Source: Sinonovacula constricta (taxonomy: Eukaryota > Mollusca > Bivalvia > Cardiida > Solecurtidae). Taken from it: a DNA stretch of 64,000 nucleotides. Shown in pieces: positions 62,216-64,000 of the stretch. Each line of letters opens with the position of its first letter. The first letter of the stretch is position 1. The DNA lies in NCBI GenBank assembly GCA_007844125.1, contig CM017557.1, positions 61,265,411 through 61,329,410 of the forward strand, read 5' to 3'. Below the pieces are notes generated by a model. The model saw nothing but the letters and a program-made list of their open reading frames with translations, made no database searches and was not told where the DNA came from. The position numbers and the translations under genes were made by a program.

Positions 62216-62846
62216 ATCAAACACATAAGCATATTTATACATCAGCGGACAGTTTCTGATTAATACAAATGAAGCAACTATCTTGCAATGGTGACAAATT
62301 ACAAAATCATAATGGCTGATCTGGCAGCCAGTTCTGAAACAGCCAATCAGATTTTTTAACTTATTGGAAAGTTTATGTTACCAACAAATCAATTGAACAG
62401 CCGTTGGTACAACTGAACATATACCAACCAACCAGTTTTTAAATTATAAAATAGTCTTTTTCCAACCAACCAGACAGTGATCTGGTTGTTCAGTAAGTGA
62501 TTAAGTGATAAACCAGCTTTTTACCATATTGAAAGTTAATGTCATAAACAAATTGCAATCTGTGACTACAGTTAGTAACAAACCAAAGTAGTTCCCCAAG
62601 TTTCTGAAAATTAGCAAGTTACCAGTCAATCATATTTAAAACGTTCTGTTTAATTTAAACAAACTAATTATTTGCAAATATTGAAGAGAGAAAATTAGCT
62701 GTGTTTAGAGAGTCAAAGAGAATGTCTCCTGGTAAGATAGTTTCAAACTAAATGATTAGGAATGGACTGGGATGAGCGCCGCCAGAAACATGCAGTGTGA
62801 ATGAGGCATTATGCTGCGACCACAACATACAATACGGTGTGTTCAC

Positions 62847-62898
62847 CTAGAGCCCCGACGGATGTCAGAGGTTGTCAGTCCCCTTGTCAGAGTTGGGA
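62847..62898 (-). CDS. Weak candidate 52-bp internal exon
   Basis: On the minus strand, acceptor TGATTTGTCCCAG is followed by 52 nt and the donor GTGAAC. Read with two leading bases it gives PTLTRGLTTSDIRRGS and ends in phase 2. That joins in frame to the leading G of the exon at 54,759-54,918 (a continuous Arg/Ser/Thr-rich stretch). Longer versions from the upstream acceptor CTAACAG contain stops in all frames. The phase match could be chance (one in three). Confidence 0.28.
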
Positions 62899-64000
62899 CT
62901 GGGACAAATCATTGGAGAGAGCGTGACATGAAGATGAGGACGAAGATGGTGATCCCTGTTAGCATGGAACAGACAGACAATTTTGTAAAAATGTAAAAAT
63001 ATCTACAAATCACACATACAGGACGCGTGTATAAAACATAGCAAGAGCAGATTTTTGGACGAGGTTTCTATCATTCTGCAGGAATCCTAGACTTGCATTC
63101 AGACCTATATGTATGAAAAAATACCAACAAGTCAAAAAACATGTATAATATTATCGTGATTTGTGGCAAGGGGAACGGATTATGATTTAGACAAAAATAC
63201 ACTGAACTACAATTCAAACCCACTCAAAGACTTAGCTTCAGCAAAAGCTGCTTCTACAAAGATTTATGTTATCCTGCTGTGCAGAAATACTAGAGATAAG
63301 TGATAAAATGAGTATCATATAATGATCTTTGTCAGCATGGATGATTAGGGAATGATAAATGATCCATGATTATCTAAAGGTTCAACACACACTAATCAGA
63401 GTGATAGACACTTCTAAAATAAGCTTTTATTGTCAACCTGTAGTGCAGAAAAAGTATCAACAAAAGACGAAACATAATTTTTGTGATCCCTGCTGGTATA
63501 GTATGGACAAAAGAATTAAGAAAAAAAAGTTCTAAACTGATCTACTGACAAACACACAACACACTTGAAAGCTATTTTAAATGTACTGTAAGCTTTTTTT
63601 TTGTGCTGCAGTAGTTTTAACTTTTGAATGCATAATAGTATGTAGAAATGTGAACATAAAGGTACTTTCAGTCATGAAGACGCAAATCAGTACACAGTCA
63701 TTATGAAAAAAAAGGTGTATCTTATTTTAAAATGGTAAAATTATTTTCAATGCAAAATGCAATGAAAGCAAGAACACACAATTTCCTTAGCTTTCCTTCA
63801 TAAACTTAAGTCTTGCATCGCATCAAAAGCCATAGTAATAATAAGGCAATTTTACAAGCCCCTTAAACAGTCTAAGCAAGTTAGTATTGAATAACCACAA
63901 CAAATGTGGTCCTCTACTAAATCTGCAAGCTTTTAACATGTTTGATATGCAACAACTTTCATAAACCAGTGTGACAAGATCTAAATAAGTTTAGAACCTC
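62899..64000. other. No gene seen
   Basis: AT-rich DNA with no convincing exon, RNA gene or repeat family. If the exon at 62,847-62,898 is real, this would be intron. Confidence 0.45.

Larger units (their letters stand above)
54919..62846 (-). other. Probable intron, no other exon recognised
   Basis: If both candidate exons are real, this is the intron between them (about 7.9 kb), bounded by GTGAAC at 62,841-62,846 and AG at 54,919-54,920 on the minus strand. It holds minisatellites and two S1 SINEs, listed separately. I found no other open segment with good splice sites. Confidence 0.35.

Noticed and set aside
62780..62965. Longer exon from acceptor CTAACAG on the minus strand, or the 61-residue plus-strand frame
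   Set aside because: The segment from that acceptor to the GTGAAC donor has stops in all three frames. The plus-strand frame has no supporting splice signals or recognisable domain.

Overview
The window reads as nuclear DNA of an invertebrate animal. It is AT-rich, its long reading frames are almost all low-complexity, and it is packed with short non-autonomous repeats: tRNA-derived SINEs, MITEs, tandem minisatellites and GT, GA and ATT microsatellites. The style suggests a lophotrochozoan, probably a bivalve mollusc. That assignment is inference, because no marker gene is present. Most computed reading frames here are chance or simple-repeat translations and are not reported as genes.

Layout. 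About 2.1-13.3 kb and 14.46-28.3 kb are two diverged copies of one direct segmental duplication, joined by about 1.1 kb that holds a fold-back repeat. Anchors run in the same order through both copies. Each copy has later insertions, and the other copy often supplies the empty site. The second copy alone carries a block of about 3.4 kb (18.52-21.90 kb) with the only substantial intronless reading frame, a 275-residue protein of unknown function on the minus strand.

The most unusual object is at 29,083-29,537. It is a miniature LTR retroelement (TRIM-like) of under 0.5 kb. Its 130-bp LTR contains a nearly complete tRNA-like gene (A box, B box, T5 terminator), and a perfect tRNA-Lys primer-binding site lies 1 nt after the first LTR. 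The second LTR has been rebuilt into a perfect 96-bp fold-back whose loop is exactly the tRNA-like sequence. This combines an LTR element with a Pol III SINE-type promoter, analogous in idea to the plant Cassandra TRIMs, which carry 5S rRNA in the LTR.

From 30 to 44 kb there are ATT/ATC/CTT microsatellites, a unit of about 2 kb present three times (34.8-39.3 kb), a tandem repeat at 41-42 kb, and a MITE with a SINE nested in it (42.5-43.4 kb). From about 44 kb to the end the DNA is AT-rich, with few tRNA-derived SINEs, and looks like intron, 3' UTR or intergenic sequence. A candidate terminal coding exon (54,759-54,918, minus) and a weaker in-phase 52-bp exon (62,847-62,898, minus) suggest that the 3' end of an unidentified minus-strand gene lies here.

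No rRNA gene, CRISPR array, transposase, reverse transcriptase or viral gene was recognised. All repeat family names used here (S1, S2, S3, R, M) are local labels, not database names.
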